A stretch of 64,000 nt of DNA from Aestuariivirga sp. GTDB taxonomy: Bacteria; Pseudomonadota; Alphaproteobacteria; Rhizobiales; Aestuariivirgaceae. Position numbers and translations under genes: made by a program. Below are positions 21,985 through 31,051 of the stretch, in pieces. The stretch spans positions 1 through 64,000 of the forward strand of contig NZ_JADCDA010000036.1 of assembly GCF_020252405.1 (NCBI RefSeq), read 5' to 3'. The notes below the pieces were generated by a model, which ran no database searches, was not told the origin of the DNA, and was given only the letters and a program-made list of their open reading frames with translations. The stretch's first letter is position 1. Every line of letters starts with the position of its first letter.

Positions 21985-22212
21985 TCAGGCATTGACCGTC
22001 TTCGGTCGCCTGATCAAACCGGCGGCCTTGACGATCGTCGGGTCGAGGCCCTCGCCGCCCTTGTCGAGGTGGGCCACCAGCGCGGCGCGCATGTGGGGGT
22101 CCCAGAACTTGTTGATGTGCTCGGCGGCGTCCTTCACCGCCAGCTCGGGGCCGGAGCCGTTGAAGAAGGCGGCGATCTGGTTCGCCATCCGGAGCATGTC
22201 GTGCTGCTGCAT
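21985..22212 (-). CDS. fdsD: Formate dehydrogenase delta subunit
   Basis: MQQHDMLRMANQIAAFFNGSGPELAVKDAAEHINKFWDPHMRAAL. Confidence 0.93.
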   Translation of the reverse strand: MQQHDMLRMANQIAAFFNGSGPELAVKDAAEHINKFWDPHMRAALVAHLDKGGEGLDPTIVKAAGLIRRPKTVNA

Positions 22213-22214
22213 GT

Positions 22215-23069
22215 TCAGTCCCTCTCGAAGATCATGACGCCGCGGCTTGCGAGTGCGGCCAGTTTGAGCCGCGCCTGCCGCGCCAGCGACAGCGCAAGCG
22301 CGGTGGGCGCGGAGACGGTGGCGAGCGCGCCTATCCCCGCAAGGGCGCATTTCTGCACCAATTCGAAGCTGCAGCGGCTGGACATCAGCACGAAGCCCCG
22401 CGCGGGGTCAGCCTGCCCGCGGGCCAGCGCGCCGATCAGCTTGTCCAGCGCGGTGTGGCGGCCCACGTCCTCGCGGCTCAGGCGGATTTCTCCGTCCACG
22501 GAGCACCAGGCGGCGGCGTGCACCGTGCGGTTCACCCGGCTCATCGGCTGGTGGGCCGGCAGCTGCTCATAGGCGCGGGCCACCGCCTCTGGGCGGAGGT
22601 CCACGGCGGGAAGCGCTGAAGACGGCATGCGGACCGCGTCTCTCATGTCCTCGATGCCGCAGAGGCCGCAGCCGGTGCGGCCCTCGATGCCGCGCTTCGC
22701 CATGCGGGCGCGGTTGATCTTGTCCTCCGGCGCGCAAAGGTCGACCGCAAAGCCCTGCCCGGACGGGAGCACGAGGACGGCGGTGACATCGGAGGCCTTC
22801 GCGACGATCCCCTCGGCGATGGCGAAGCCCACCGCGAAGTCCTCGAAGTCGGCGGGCGTGCCCATCATCACGGCATAGTTCTGCGAATTGAACTGAATGG
22901 CGAGTGGCACTTCCTCCGGCACCTGCCAGACGGTTGCCTCGTCGCCCGCCAGCGTGTGGAGGATGCCGTGGGCGGGAACGGACGTGCGCGGCGCCACCCC
23001 CTCCCGCAAGGCGGAAGAGGACGCCCGCGCGGCGGGCCGGCGAGGGGACGTGAGCGGCGCGTTCATCAC
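22215..23069 (-). CDS. fdhD: Formate dehydrogenase accessory sulfurtransferase
   Basis: DFAVGFAIAEGIV, GRTGCGLCGIED, SREDVGRHTALDKLIG, SSRCSFELVQK. Confidence 0.95.
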   Translation of the reverse strand: MMNAPLTSPRRPAARASSSALREGVAPRTSVPAHGILHTLAGDEATVWQVPEEVPLAIQFNSQNYAVMMGTPADFEDFAVGFAIAEGIVAKASDVTAVLVLPSGQGFAVDLCAPEDKINRARMAKRGIEGRTGCGLCGIEDMRDAVRMPSSALPAVDLRPEAVARAYEQLPAHQPMSRVNRTVHAAAWCSVDGEIRLSREDVGRHTALDKLIGALARGQADPARGFVLMSSRCSFELVQKCALAGIGALATVSAPTALALSLARQARLKLAALASRGVMIFERD

Positions 23070-23104
23070 TGCCCCTCACCTGATCCTTGCCGCGCAAGGA
23101 TCGT

Positions 23105-23127
23105 CCTCTCCCGCTCCGCGGGAGAGG
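23105..23127. repeat. Perfect hairpin in the fdsA-fdhD intergenic region
   Basis: cctctcccg-ctccg-cgggagagg, 9-bp stem. Confidence 0.65.
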
Positions 23128-23145
23128 TTGTGGGAGGAAGCTTGC

Positions 23146-26025
23146 TCATTCTGCCGCGACCATGGGGGCAATGCGCTTGTTCTCTTCCTCGCGTTCTTCC
23201 CACTCCCTCCGCCAGCCGGAGGGCTGGTTGGAGAGGCTCACCTGAACGGCCGTCACCTTGTATTCGGGGCAGTTGGTGGCCCAGTCCGAATTCTCGGTGG
23301 TGATCACATTGGCGCCCGACACCGGGTGATGGAAGGTGGTGTAGACCACGCCCTGCGGCATGCGATCGGAAATCCGGGCGCGCAGCGTCGTGGCCCCGAC
23401 GCGGCTCGAGACCGACACCATGGCGCCGTCCTCGATGCCGCGCAGCTCGGCGTCATGCGGGTGGATGTCGAGCAGGTCTTCCGTGTGCCAGGCCACATTC
23501 GCGGTGCGCCGCGTCTGGGCGCCGACATTGTATTGCGACAGAATGCGCCCCGTGGTGAGGATCAGGGGGAAGGAGCGGCTGGTGCGCTCCTCCGTCGGAA
23601 CGAATTCGGTGACGACGAAACGTCCGGGCCCGCGCACGAAGCCGCCGATGTGCATCAGCGGCGTGCCCTCCGGCGCGCGATCGTTGCAGGGCCACTGGAT
23701 GGAACCCAGCAGGTCCAGCTTCTCGAAGGAGACGCCGGCGAAAGTGGGGGTGAGCGCGGCGATCTCGTCCATGATCTCGGAGGCGTCGTTGTAATGCATC
23801 GGATAGCCCATGGCGGTGGCGAGCTCGGCCACGGCCTGCCACTCGTGCTTGCCCTGCAGCGGCGCCTTGACCATCCGTACACGGTTGATCCGGCGCTCGG
23901 CATTGGTGAAGGTGCCGTCCTTCTCGAGGAAGGACGTGCCGGGCAGGAACACGTGGGCGAAGGCGGCGGTCTCGTTCAGGAACAGGTCCTGCACCACCAC
24001 GCACTCCATCGACTCCAGCGCGCGGTCGACGTGCCTGGTGTTCGGGTCCGACTGGGCGATATCCTCGCCCTGGACGAAAAGCCCCTTGTAGCTGCCCTCG
24101 ATGGCGGCATCGAACATGTTGGGAATGCGCAGGCCCGGTTCGCCGTCGAGCGCTGTCCGCCAGACGGTCTCGAACATCCGGCGCACCGTGTCGTCGCCGA
24201 CATGGCGGTAGCCCGAGAACTCGTGCGGGAAGGAGCCCATGTCGCAGGAGCCCTGCACATTGTTCTGCCCACGGAGCGGATTGACGCCCACCCCGTTGCG
24301 CCCGACATTGCCCGTGGCCATGGCGAGGTTGGCCATGCCCATGACCATGGTGGAGCCCTGGCTGTGCTCGGTGACGCCGAGGCCGTAATAGATCGCGCCA
24401 TTGCCGCCCGTGGCGAAGAGGCGGGCCGCGGCGCGGACTTCAGCGGCGGGAACGCCGGTGACCGGCTCCAGCGCCTCAGGCGAATTGCGCTCCTCGCGGA
24501 TGAAGGCTTCCCAGCGGGCGAACTCGGCCGCGTCGCAGCGCTCCCTGATGTAGTCCCGCTTCTCGAGACCCTCGGTCATGATCACATGCGCCAGCGCGTT
24601 GATGACCGCCACGTTCGTGCCGGGTCTCAGCTGCAGGTGATGCGCGGCCTTCACATGAGCCGTCTCGACCAGGTCAATCTTGCGCGGGTCGGCGACGATG
24701 AGTTTCGCGCCCGCCCGGATGCGCCGCTTCATGCGCGAGCCGAAGACGGGGTGCGCGTCCGTCGGGTTGGCGCCGATCAGGAGCAGCACGTCGGCCTCGT
24801 CGACCGACCTGAAGTCCTGCGTGCCGGCCGAGGTGCCGAAGGTGCGCGACAGGCCGTAGCCCGTGGGCGAGTGGCAAACGCGGGCGCAGGTGTCGACGTT
24901 GTTGTTCCTGAAGGCCGCGCGGATCATCTTCTGCACCGCGAAGACTTCCTCGTTGGTGCAGCGCGACGAGGTGATGCCGCCGATCGAGGTGCGGCCGTAT
25001 TTCTCCTGGATCGCCCTGAAGCGCGCCGCGGCATGGCCGATGGCCTCGTCCCAGGAGACTTCCCTCCACGGATCGGTGATCCGTTCACGGATCATCGGGC
25101 TGGTGATGCGGTCCTTGTGGGTGGTGTAGCCCCAGGCGAAACGGCCCTTGACGCAGGAGTGGCCCTCATTCGCCCCGCCGTCCTTGTAAGGCACCATGCG
25201 GACGACCTGGTCGCCCTTCATCTCGGCCTTGAAGGAGCAGCCCACGCCGCAATAGGCGCAGGTGGTGACGACGGAATGCTCCGGCTGGCCCATCCCGATC
25301 ACCGACTTCTCGGTGAGGGTGGCCGTCGGGCAGGCCTGCACGCAGGCGCCGCAGGAAACGCATTCGGAGTCGAGAAAGCCTTCGTCCATGCCGGCGGAGA
25401 CGTGGCTGTCGAAGCCGCGGCCGTCGATGGTGAGCGCGAAGGTGCCCTGAACCTCCTCGCAGGCCCTGACACAGCGCGAGCAGACGATGCACTTCGCCGG
25501 GTCGAAGGTGAAATAGGGGTTGGAGTCATCCTTGGGCTGCCAGCGGATGTTCCGCGAACCGTCGGCGCGATTCCTGAAGACGTGGTTGTCGCCTTCGTAA
25601 CCATAGCGCACCTCGCGCAGGCCCACGGCCCCGGCCATGTCCTGCAATTCGCAGTCGCCGTTCGCGGCGCAGGTGAGGCAGTCCAGCGGGTGGTCGGAGA
25701 TATAGAGCTCCATCACGCCCCTGCGCAGCCTGGCGAGACGATCCGTCTGTGTACGGACTTTAATGCACGGGGCGACGGGCGTGGTGCAGGAGGCGGGCGT
25801 GCCCTTGCGGCCCTCGATCTCGACAAGGCAGAGGCGGCAGGAACCGAAGGCGTCCAGCATGTCGGTGGCGCAGAGCTTCGGGACCTTGGTGCCGAGCTCC
25901 ATGGCGGCGCGCATGATCGAGGTGCCCTCGGGCACGGTGATCTGCTGGCCGTCGATCTCCAGCGTGACCATCTTCTCCGAGGCCGCTTGCGGAGTGCCGT
26001 AGTCGGTTTCCTTGATGAGGGTCAT
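23146..26025 (-). CDS. fdsA: NAD-dependent formate dehydrogenase alpha subunit (molybdopterin, Fe-S)
   Basis: 2Fe-2S N-terminus, CIVCSRCVRACEEVQG, CAYCGVGC, ~959 aa. Confidence 0.97.
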   Translation of the reverse strand: MTLIKETDYGTPQAASEKMVTLEIDGQQITVPEGTSIMRAAMELGTKVPKLCATDMLDAFGSCRLCLVEIEGRKGTPASCTTPVAPCIKVRTQTDRLARLRRGVMELYISDHPLDCLTCAANGDCELQDMAGAVGLREVRYGYEGDNHVFRNRADGSRNIRWQPKDDSNPYFTFDPAKCIVCSRCVRACEEVQGTFALTIDGRGFDSHVSAGMDEGFLDSECVSCGACVQACPTATLTEKSVIGMGQPEHSVVTTCAYCGVGCSFKAEMKGDQVVRMVPYKDGGANEGHSCVKGRFAWGYTTHKDRITSPMIRERITDPWREVSWDEAIGHAAARFRAIQEKYGRTSIGGITSSRCTNEEVFAVQKMIRAAFRNNNVDTCARVCHSPTGYGLSRTFGTSAGTQDFRSVDEADVLLLIGANPTDAHPVFGSRMKRRIRAGAKLIVADPRKIDLVETAHVKAAHHLQLRPGTNVAVINALAHVIMTEGLEKRDYIRERCDAAEFARWEAFIREERNSPEALEPVTGVPAAEVRAAARLFATGGNGAIYYGLGVTEHSQGSTMVMGMANLAMATGNVGRNGVGVNPLRGQNNVQGSCDMGSFPHEFSGYRHVGDDTVRRMFETVWRTALDGEPGLRIPNMFDAAIEGSYKGLFVQGEDIAQSDPNTRHVDRALESMECVVVQDLFLNETAAFAHVFLPGTSFLEKDGTFTNAERRINRVRMVKAPLQGKHEWQAVAELATAMGYPMHYNDASEIMDEIAALTPTFAGVSFEKLDLLGSIQWPCNDRAPEGTPLMHIGGFVRGPGRFVVTEFVPTEERTSRSFPLILTTGRILSQYNVGAQTRRTANVAWHTEDLLDIHPHDAELRGIEDGAMVSVSSRVGATTLRARISDRMPQGVVYTTFHHPVSGANVITTENSDWATNCPEYKVTAVQVSLSNQPSGWRREWEEREEENKRIAPMVAAE

Positions 26026-26037
26026 CCGTGTGGCTCC

Positions 26038-27561
26038 TTATTCGGCGGCAAGCGCTGCCGGCTTGTCGAAATCTTCGGGGAAATGCCTGATGGCGCTCAT
26101 GACCGGCATGGGGGTCAGGCCCCCCATGGCGCAGAGCGAGCCGTCCGTCATGGTCTGGCAGAGGTCGGAGAGGAGTTCGAGGTTCGCGTCACGATCCTCG
26201 CCCGCCACGATCTTGTCGATCACCTCGACGCCGCGCGTCGAGCCGATTCGGCAGGGCGTGCATTTGCCGCAGGATTCAATCGCGCAGAATTCCATGGCGA
26301 AGCGCGCCTGGGCTGCCATGTCCACCGTCTCGTCGAACACCACGATGCCGCCGTGGCCGACCATGGCCCCCGCTGCGGCGAGGGTTTCGTAATCCATGGC
26401 CAAGTCGAGCTGCGAGGCCGGAACGTAGGCGCCGAGCGGGCCGCCGACCTGGATGGCGCGGATGGGCTTGCCCGTGAAGGTGCCGCCGCCGAAACCCTCG
26501 ACCAGCTCGCGCAGCGTGACGCCGAAGGCCTTCTCCACCAGGCCGCCCTGCCTGATATTGCCGGCAAGCTGGAAGGGCAGGGTGCCGCGCGAACGGCCCA
26601 TGCCGTAATTCATGTAGGCCGCGCCGCCCTGGGCGAGGATGAAGGGCACGGCGGCGAAGCTCAGCACGTTGTTGATGACGGTGGGCTTGCCGAACAGGCC
26701 CTCCAGCGCCGGGATCGGCGGCTTGGGGCGCACCGTGCCGCGCTTGCCCTCAAGCGATTCGAGCATGGCGGTCTCCTCGCCGCAGATATAGGAGCCCGCG
26801 CCGCGGCGGACCTCAAGATAAAAGCTTTTGTCCGTACCCTGAATATTGGCGCCGAGCCAGTTCGCGGCAATCGCGGCGCCGATCGCCTCCTTCATGATGG
26901 CGATGGCATCGGGGTATTCCGAGCGGATATAGATGAAGCCCTTCGTGGCGCCGACGGCGAGGGCGGCGATCGTCATGCCCTCGATGAGCATGAGGGGGTC
27001 GCCCTCCATCACCATGCGGTCGGCGAAGGTGCCTGAGTCGCCCTCGTCGGCGTTGCAGCAGACATATTTCTGGTCGGCCTGTGCATCGAGCACGGTCTTC
27101 CACTTGATGCCGGTGGGGAAGCCAGCACCGCCGCGGCCGCGCAAGCCTGACCCGGTGACTTCAGCGACGACGGCTGAACCTGCAAGGCCCAGCGCCTTGT
27201 TCAGGCCCTCGAAGCCGCCGTGGGCCACGTAATCCGGCACGGAGACCGGATCGGTGATGCCGCAGCGCGCAAAGGTGAGGCGCTCCTGATTCCTGAGATA
27301 GGGGTGGTCCTCGATCTTGCCGAGGCGCAGGCGGTGCGCGCCCGCGGTGGCGATGGGAAGCGAGGCCACGTCCTCGACGGTGACCGGGCCATAGGCGATG
27401 CGGCCGTCCCTGGTCTCGACCTCGACGAGGGGTTCGAGGAACAGCAGGCCGCGGGAGCCATTGCGGATCACCTGGTGGCCAGCGGCGGCAAGTGCCGCGG
27501 CCACTTCGTCGGCACCGACCGAGCGGGCGGCGGAATCACGGGGAACGAAGACCTTGCTCAT
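26038..27561 (-). CDS. fdsB: Formate dehydrogenase beta subunit (NuoF-like, FMN/NAD)
   Basis: GLRGRGGAGFPTGIKW, CNADEGDSGTFADR, GAGSYICGEETAMLESLEGKRG, ESCGKCTPCRIG. Confidence 0.97.
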   Translation of the reverse strand: MSKVFVPRDSAARSVGADEVAAALAAAGHQVIRNGSRGLLFLEPLVEVETRDGRIAYGPVTVEDVASLPIATAGAHRLRLGKIEDHPYLRNQERLTFARCGITDPVSVPDYVAHGGFEGLNKALGLAGSAVVAEVTGSGLRGRGGAGFPTGIKWKTVLDAQADQKYVCCNADEGDSGTFADRMVMEGDPLMLIEGMTIAALAVGATKGFIYIRSEYPDAIAIMKEAIGAAIAANWLGANIQGTDKSFYLEVRRGAGSYICGEETAMLESLEGKRGTVRPKPPIPALEGLFGKPTVINNVLSFAAVPFILAQGGAAYMNYGMGRSRGTLPFQLAGNIRQGGLVEKAFGVTLRELVEGFGGGTFTGKPIRAIQVGGPLGAYVPASQLDLAMDYETLAAAGAMVGHGGIVVFDETVDMAAQARFAMEFCAIESCGKCTPCRIGSTRGVEVIDKIVAGEDRDANLELLSDLCQTMTDGSLCAMGGLTPMPVMSAIRHFPEDFDKPAALAAE

Positions 27562-28049
27562 GAGCGGCACTCCGCGGCGATCTTCTCGAACTTCCCGGCG
27601 TCCACGCGACCTATCAGCCTGTCATCCACCATCACGGCGGGGGAAAGGGCGCAATTGCCGAGGCAATAGGCGGCCTCGAGCGTGATCGCGCCATCGGCGG
27701 TGGTCTGGCCCAGCTTTACCTTCAGGAAACGCTCGATCATGGAGACGAGCTCGTTCGCCCCCATGGACTGGCAGGCTTCGGCCCGGCAGACCTTGATGAC
27801 GTGGCGACCGGCGGGCTCGCGGCGGTAATCGTGATAGAAGGTGACGACCCCGTGAACCTCGGCGCGCGACAGGTTCAGCGATTTGGCCAGCGCCGGAAGG
27901 GCGGCCTCGGGAACAAAGCCCAGCTGCTCCTGCAGATCATGCAGGATTTCCAGCAGCGCGTCAGCGCGGTTGCCGTGACGGAGGGCGATCTCCCGGGCGA
28001 CCGTCGCCTCGCGCGGGGTTTGGTCGGGCAGGGTGGTTTTTCCGGACAT
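27558..28049 (-). CDS. fdsG: Formate dehydrogenase gamma subunit (NuoE-like)
   Basis: LEILHDLQEQLGFVPEAALPALAKSLNLSRAEVHGVVTFYHDYR, AYCLGNCALSPAVMVD. Confidence 0.95.
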   Translation of the reverse strand: MSGKTTLPDQTPREATVAREIALRHGNRADALLEILHDLQEQLGFVPEAALPALAKSLNLSRAEVHGVVTFYHDYRREPAGRHVIKVCRAEACQSMGANELVSMIERFLKVKLGQTTADGAITLEAAYCLGNCALSPAVMVDDRLIGRVDAGKFEKIAAECRS

Positions 28050-28140
28050 GTCACCTTTATGGCGCATGCCGTGTGTAAACTCCAATTGACGGATGCTATG
28101 GGGTCATAGGCGGGGCATATGAGCGGCTTCGCCCGCGGCC

Positions 28141-29034
28141 CTATGCCTTCAGCGTCCGGGCGGCGGCGAAGAGGGCGGCGACCAGGGGGGAGAGCGGCTC
28201 GCGCGGCAGGCCGACAAGGCCCACCTTGTGCTCAACCCTCGGATCGGTGAGCGGAATCGCCTTCACGCCGTCGATCTTGCCCAGCACGTGGATGAAGTAA
28301 TCCGGCATGATCGAGGAGAGGCCCATGGACTTGACCGAGGCCAGGAGGTTCATGATCGAATTGGTCTCAAGCCGGGGCGAGGGGTGGGCATTGGCCAGCG
28401 CGAAGGCCCGGTCGACGATGCGGCGGTTCTGCATGTTGGGCGTGAGCAGGCAGAGCGGCTCGCGGGCGGCCTCGGTCCAGGTGACCGACTCTTTGTCCGT
28501 ATACGGAGAATTCGCGCCGACGAAGAGCGAGTAATGCTCCGCGTAGAGCGGGTGCCGCATCAGGCCCTCCACCGGCTCGTTGTCGAGATAGGTGATGCCG
28601 GCGTCAATGGCGTGTTCGTGCAGGTTCCTCAGGATCTCCTCGGAGGATTGCGAGAGCACGGTGAACTCCACCGAGCGGTGCTCCCGCTCCATGGCGCGGG
28701 TGAGGAGCGAGACCTTGGGCAGGGCCGAGGGGATGACGCCGAGGACAAGGCGGCCCGCCAGCTCGCCCTTCCGCGAGCGGATGGCGCCGAGCTCCTGCGT
28801 GAGGCTCCGCCAGTTGTCGAGGATGAGATGAGCCCATTTCAGCACGCGCTCGCCTTCGGGGGTGAGCCCGATATAGCGCTGGCCGCGCTCGACGATGGGA
28901 ACGCCCAGCTCCTGCTCCAGCTGGCGGATGCGGCCCGACAGCGTGGGCTGCGTGACGTGGCAGGCCTGGGCGGCGCGAGTGAAGTGCTTTTCGCGCGCCA
29001 GGGCCGCGAGATACTGAAGCTGGCGGATATCCAT
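28141..29034 (-). CDS. LysR family transcriptional regulator, probably controlling the fds operon
   Basis: MDIRQLQYLAALAREKHFTRAAQACHVTQPTLSGRIRQLEQELGVPIVER. Confidence 0.95.
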   Translation of the reverse strand: MDIRQLQYLAALAREKHFTRAAQACHVTQPTLSGRIRQLEQELGVPIVERGQRYIGLTPEGERVLKWAHLILDNWRSLTQELGAIRSRKGELAGRLVLGVIPSALPKVSLLTRAMEREHRSVEFTVLSQSSEEILRNLHEHAIDAGITYLDNEPVEGLMRHPLYAEHYSLFVGANSPYTDKESVTWTEAAREPLCLLTPNMQNRRIVDRAFALANAHPSPRLETNSIMNLLASVKSMGLSSIMPDYFIHVLGKIDGVKAIPLTDPRVEHKVGLVGLPREPLSPLVAALFAAARTLKA

Positions 29035-29104
29035 GGCACTGGATTAGCGGGGGACGGTGACGGTTCAAGGACAAAAGAAAATTCCTCGAAACTGAAAATA
29101 GTCC

Positions 29105-29133
29105 TTGACAGCGCGCGCTCATTGGGGTATAAA
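29105..29133 (+). promoter_or_regulatory. Sigma70-like promoter upstream of the GTA cluster
   Basis: TTGACA (29105-29110), 17-nt spacer, TATAAA (29128-29133); A-rich tract immediately upstream. Confidence 0.7.
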
Positions 29134-29161
29134 GGCGCATACTCCACAAATGGGTGAAGAG

Positions 29162-29749
29162 ATGAGCGGCGACGGTGATGAACCGGCGCCCGCCGCCGTT
29201 TGGGCGCGGGTGCGGGAGCGGTACGAGAATGGCATCGAGGCGGTGACGGCCATCGCCAGGGATGCGGGGATCACGCGGCAGGCGCTGTCCGCGCGGGCGC
29301 GGGCCGAGGGCTGGAAGATGCGCGGCTATGCGCACGCCCAGAGCAGGCGGGCGCAGGGCACAAGGGCCACGCTCGCCCGCTTCAAGGCGCTGCTGCAGCA
29401 GAGGCTGACGGAATTCGAGGCCCAGATCGGGACGCTTTCGGCGGAGGCGAACGCCGCCACGAGCGAACGCGACATCCGGGCGATGAACACGCTGGTCAGA
29501 ACACTGGAGAAGGTTCTTGAACTCGAACGCAAGGAACGCGCCCGGCGGTCCGCCCGGCGCAAGCACGACAGGCGCTTTGATGACGCGGAGCGTGAGGCGC
29601 TTGCGGACAAGCTTGAGGGACTTCAGCGCGAACTGCGAGCCGACGGACCTCGACAGCCTGAGCCGGACGCTGCCGATCCACCAGGTGAAGGGGATCAACC
29701 GCGACTGGCGGATGTGGGGGCGGCTGGGCAAGCAGCTGCCGCCGGATGA
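29162..29749 (+). CDS. GTA gp1-like small terminase candidate
   Basis: N-terminal HTH-like segment (AVTAIARDAGITRQALSARARAEGWKMRG) plus coiled-coil; immediately upstream of and overlapping the large terminase. Confidence 0.7.
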   Translation: MSGDGDEPAPAAVWARVRERYENGIEAVTAIARDAGITRQALSARARAEGWKMRGYAHAQSRRAQGTRATLARFKALLQQRLTEFEAQIGTLSAEANAATSERDIRAMNTLVRTLEKVLELERKERARRSARRKHDRRFDDAEREALADKLEGLQRELRADGPRQPEPDAADPPGEGDQPRLADVGAAGQAAAAG

Positions 29750-30920
29750 AATCGACTGGCGCAGCTGGCTGATCCTGGGCGGACGCGGCGCGGGCAAGAC
29801 CCGCGCCGGGGCCGAATGGGTGAAGGCGCAGGCGCTGGGGGACTGGGCGAACGGCACGGCGCAGGCACGGCGCATCGCCATCGTCGGACCCACCCTCGAT
29901 CAGGCGCGCAGCGTGATGATCGAGGGAAAGTCCGGGCTGCTCTCTGTCCACATGGAAGCGGAGCGGCCTCTCTATGAGCCGTCGAAGCGGCTCCTCACCT
30001 GGCCCAACGGCGCGGTGGCGCAGGTGTTCTCGGCGGACGAGCCGGAGAGCCTGCGCGGCCCGCAGTTCGACGCGGCCTGGTGCGACGAGCTTGCCAAGTG
30101 GCGGCTGGGCGAACAGGTCTGGGACATGCTGGCCTTCGCGCTGCGCCTGGGCGAAGCCCCCCGCGTGGTGATCACCACCACGCCGCGGCCCGTGCCGCTG
30201 GTGAAAAGGTTGCTGGGCGACCCCGCCACGGCGGTGACGCACACGGCGACCTTCGACAATGCGACGAACCTGGCGAAGAGCTTCCTCGCCGGTGTGACCG
30301 AGCGTTACGGCGGCACCAGGCTCGGCCGGCAGGAGCTGAACGGAGAGCTGATCGAGGACGATCCGGATGCGCTGTTCCGCCGCGCGCTGATCGAGGGCGG
30401 CCGCGTGAAGGCGGCCCCCGAGCTGAAGCGCGTGGTGGTGGCGGTGGACCCGCCGGCGGGCCACGGGAAAAAGGCCAATGCCTGCGGGATCGTCTGCGTG
30501 GGACTGGGGATCGACGGTGTCGCCTATGTGCTGGACGACCATTCGCTGGAGCGGGCCAAGCCCATCCAGTGGGCGGAGCGGGCGGTGGCCTTGTACCATG
30601 CGCGCAAGGCAAGCCGCGTGGTGGCGGAGGTGAACCAGGGCGGCGCCATGGTGGAGGCCGTGATGCGCGAGGTGGACGGGACATTGTCCTTCCGCGCCGT
30701 GCACGCAACGCGCGGGAAACATGCCCGCGCGGAGCCGGTGGCCGCCCTGTACGAGCAGGGCCGGGTGCGGCATGCGGGGGCCTTCCCCGAACTGGAGGAC
30801 GAGATGTGCAGCGCGCTGGGCGAAGGCATGAAGAGCCCCGACCGGCTCGACGCGCTGGTCTGGGCGGTGAGCGACCTGATGCTCAGGCGGCAGGCGGAGC
30901 CGCGGGTGCGGGTGGTTTAG
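29580..30920 (+). CDS. GTA large terminase / DNA-packaging protein (gp2)
   Basis: WRSWLILGGRGAGKTRAGAEWVKAQA (Walker A), GPQFDAAWCDELAKW (Walker B region), HATRGKHARAEPVAALYEQGRVRHAG; start 29517 or 29580. Confidence 0.95.
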   Translation: MTRSVRRLRTSLRDFSANCEPTDLDSLSRTLPIHQVKGINRDWRMWGRLGKQLPPDEIDWRSWLILGGRGAGKTRAGAEWVKAQALGDWANGTAQARRIAIVGPTLDQARSVMIEGKSGLLSVHMEAERPLYEPSKRLLTWPNGAVAQVFSADEPESLRGPQFDAAWCDELAKWRLGEQVWDMLAFALRLGEAPRVVITTTPRPVPLVKRLLGDPATAVTHTATFDNATNLAKSFLAGVTERYGGTRLGRQELNGELIEDDPDALFRRALIEGGRVKAAPELKRVVVAVDPPAGHGKKANACGIVCVGLGIDGVAYVLDDHSLERAKPIQWAERAVALYHARKASRVVAEVNQGGAMVEAVMREVDGTLSFRAVHATRGKHARAEPVAALYEQGRVRHAGAFPELEDEMCSALGEGMKSPDRLDALVWAVSDLMLRRQAEPRVRVV

Positions 30921-30943
30921 GTTTCCATTTCAACCCTCGATGC

Positions 30944-31028
30944 CGTCACCCCGGCGAAGGCCGGGGTCCAGCTTTGGGCGTCGACCATGCGGAAAGAAAG
31001 CTGGATCCCGGCCTTCGCCGGGATGACG
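30944..31028. repeat. Palindromic element (family B) between terminase and portal
   Basis: cgtcaccccggcgaaggccggggtccagcttt...agctggatcccggccttcgccgggatgacg. Confidence 0.85.
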
Positions 31029-31051
31029 ACCGTTGGGATTGTGAGGTGAGT

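Noticed and set aside
22897-27036. 1379-aa plus-strand ORF antisense to fdsA/fdsB
   Set aside because: Shadow ORF typical of high-GC DNA; Ala/Arg/His/Gly-biased, no recognisable domain, and the opposite strand encodes clear FdsA and FdsB.
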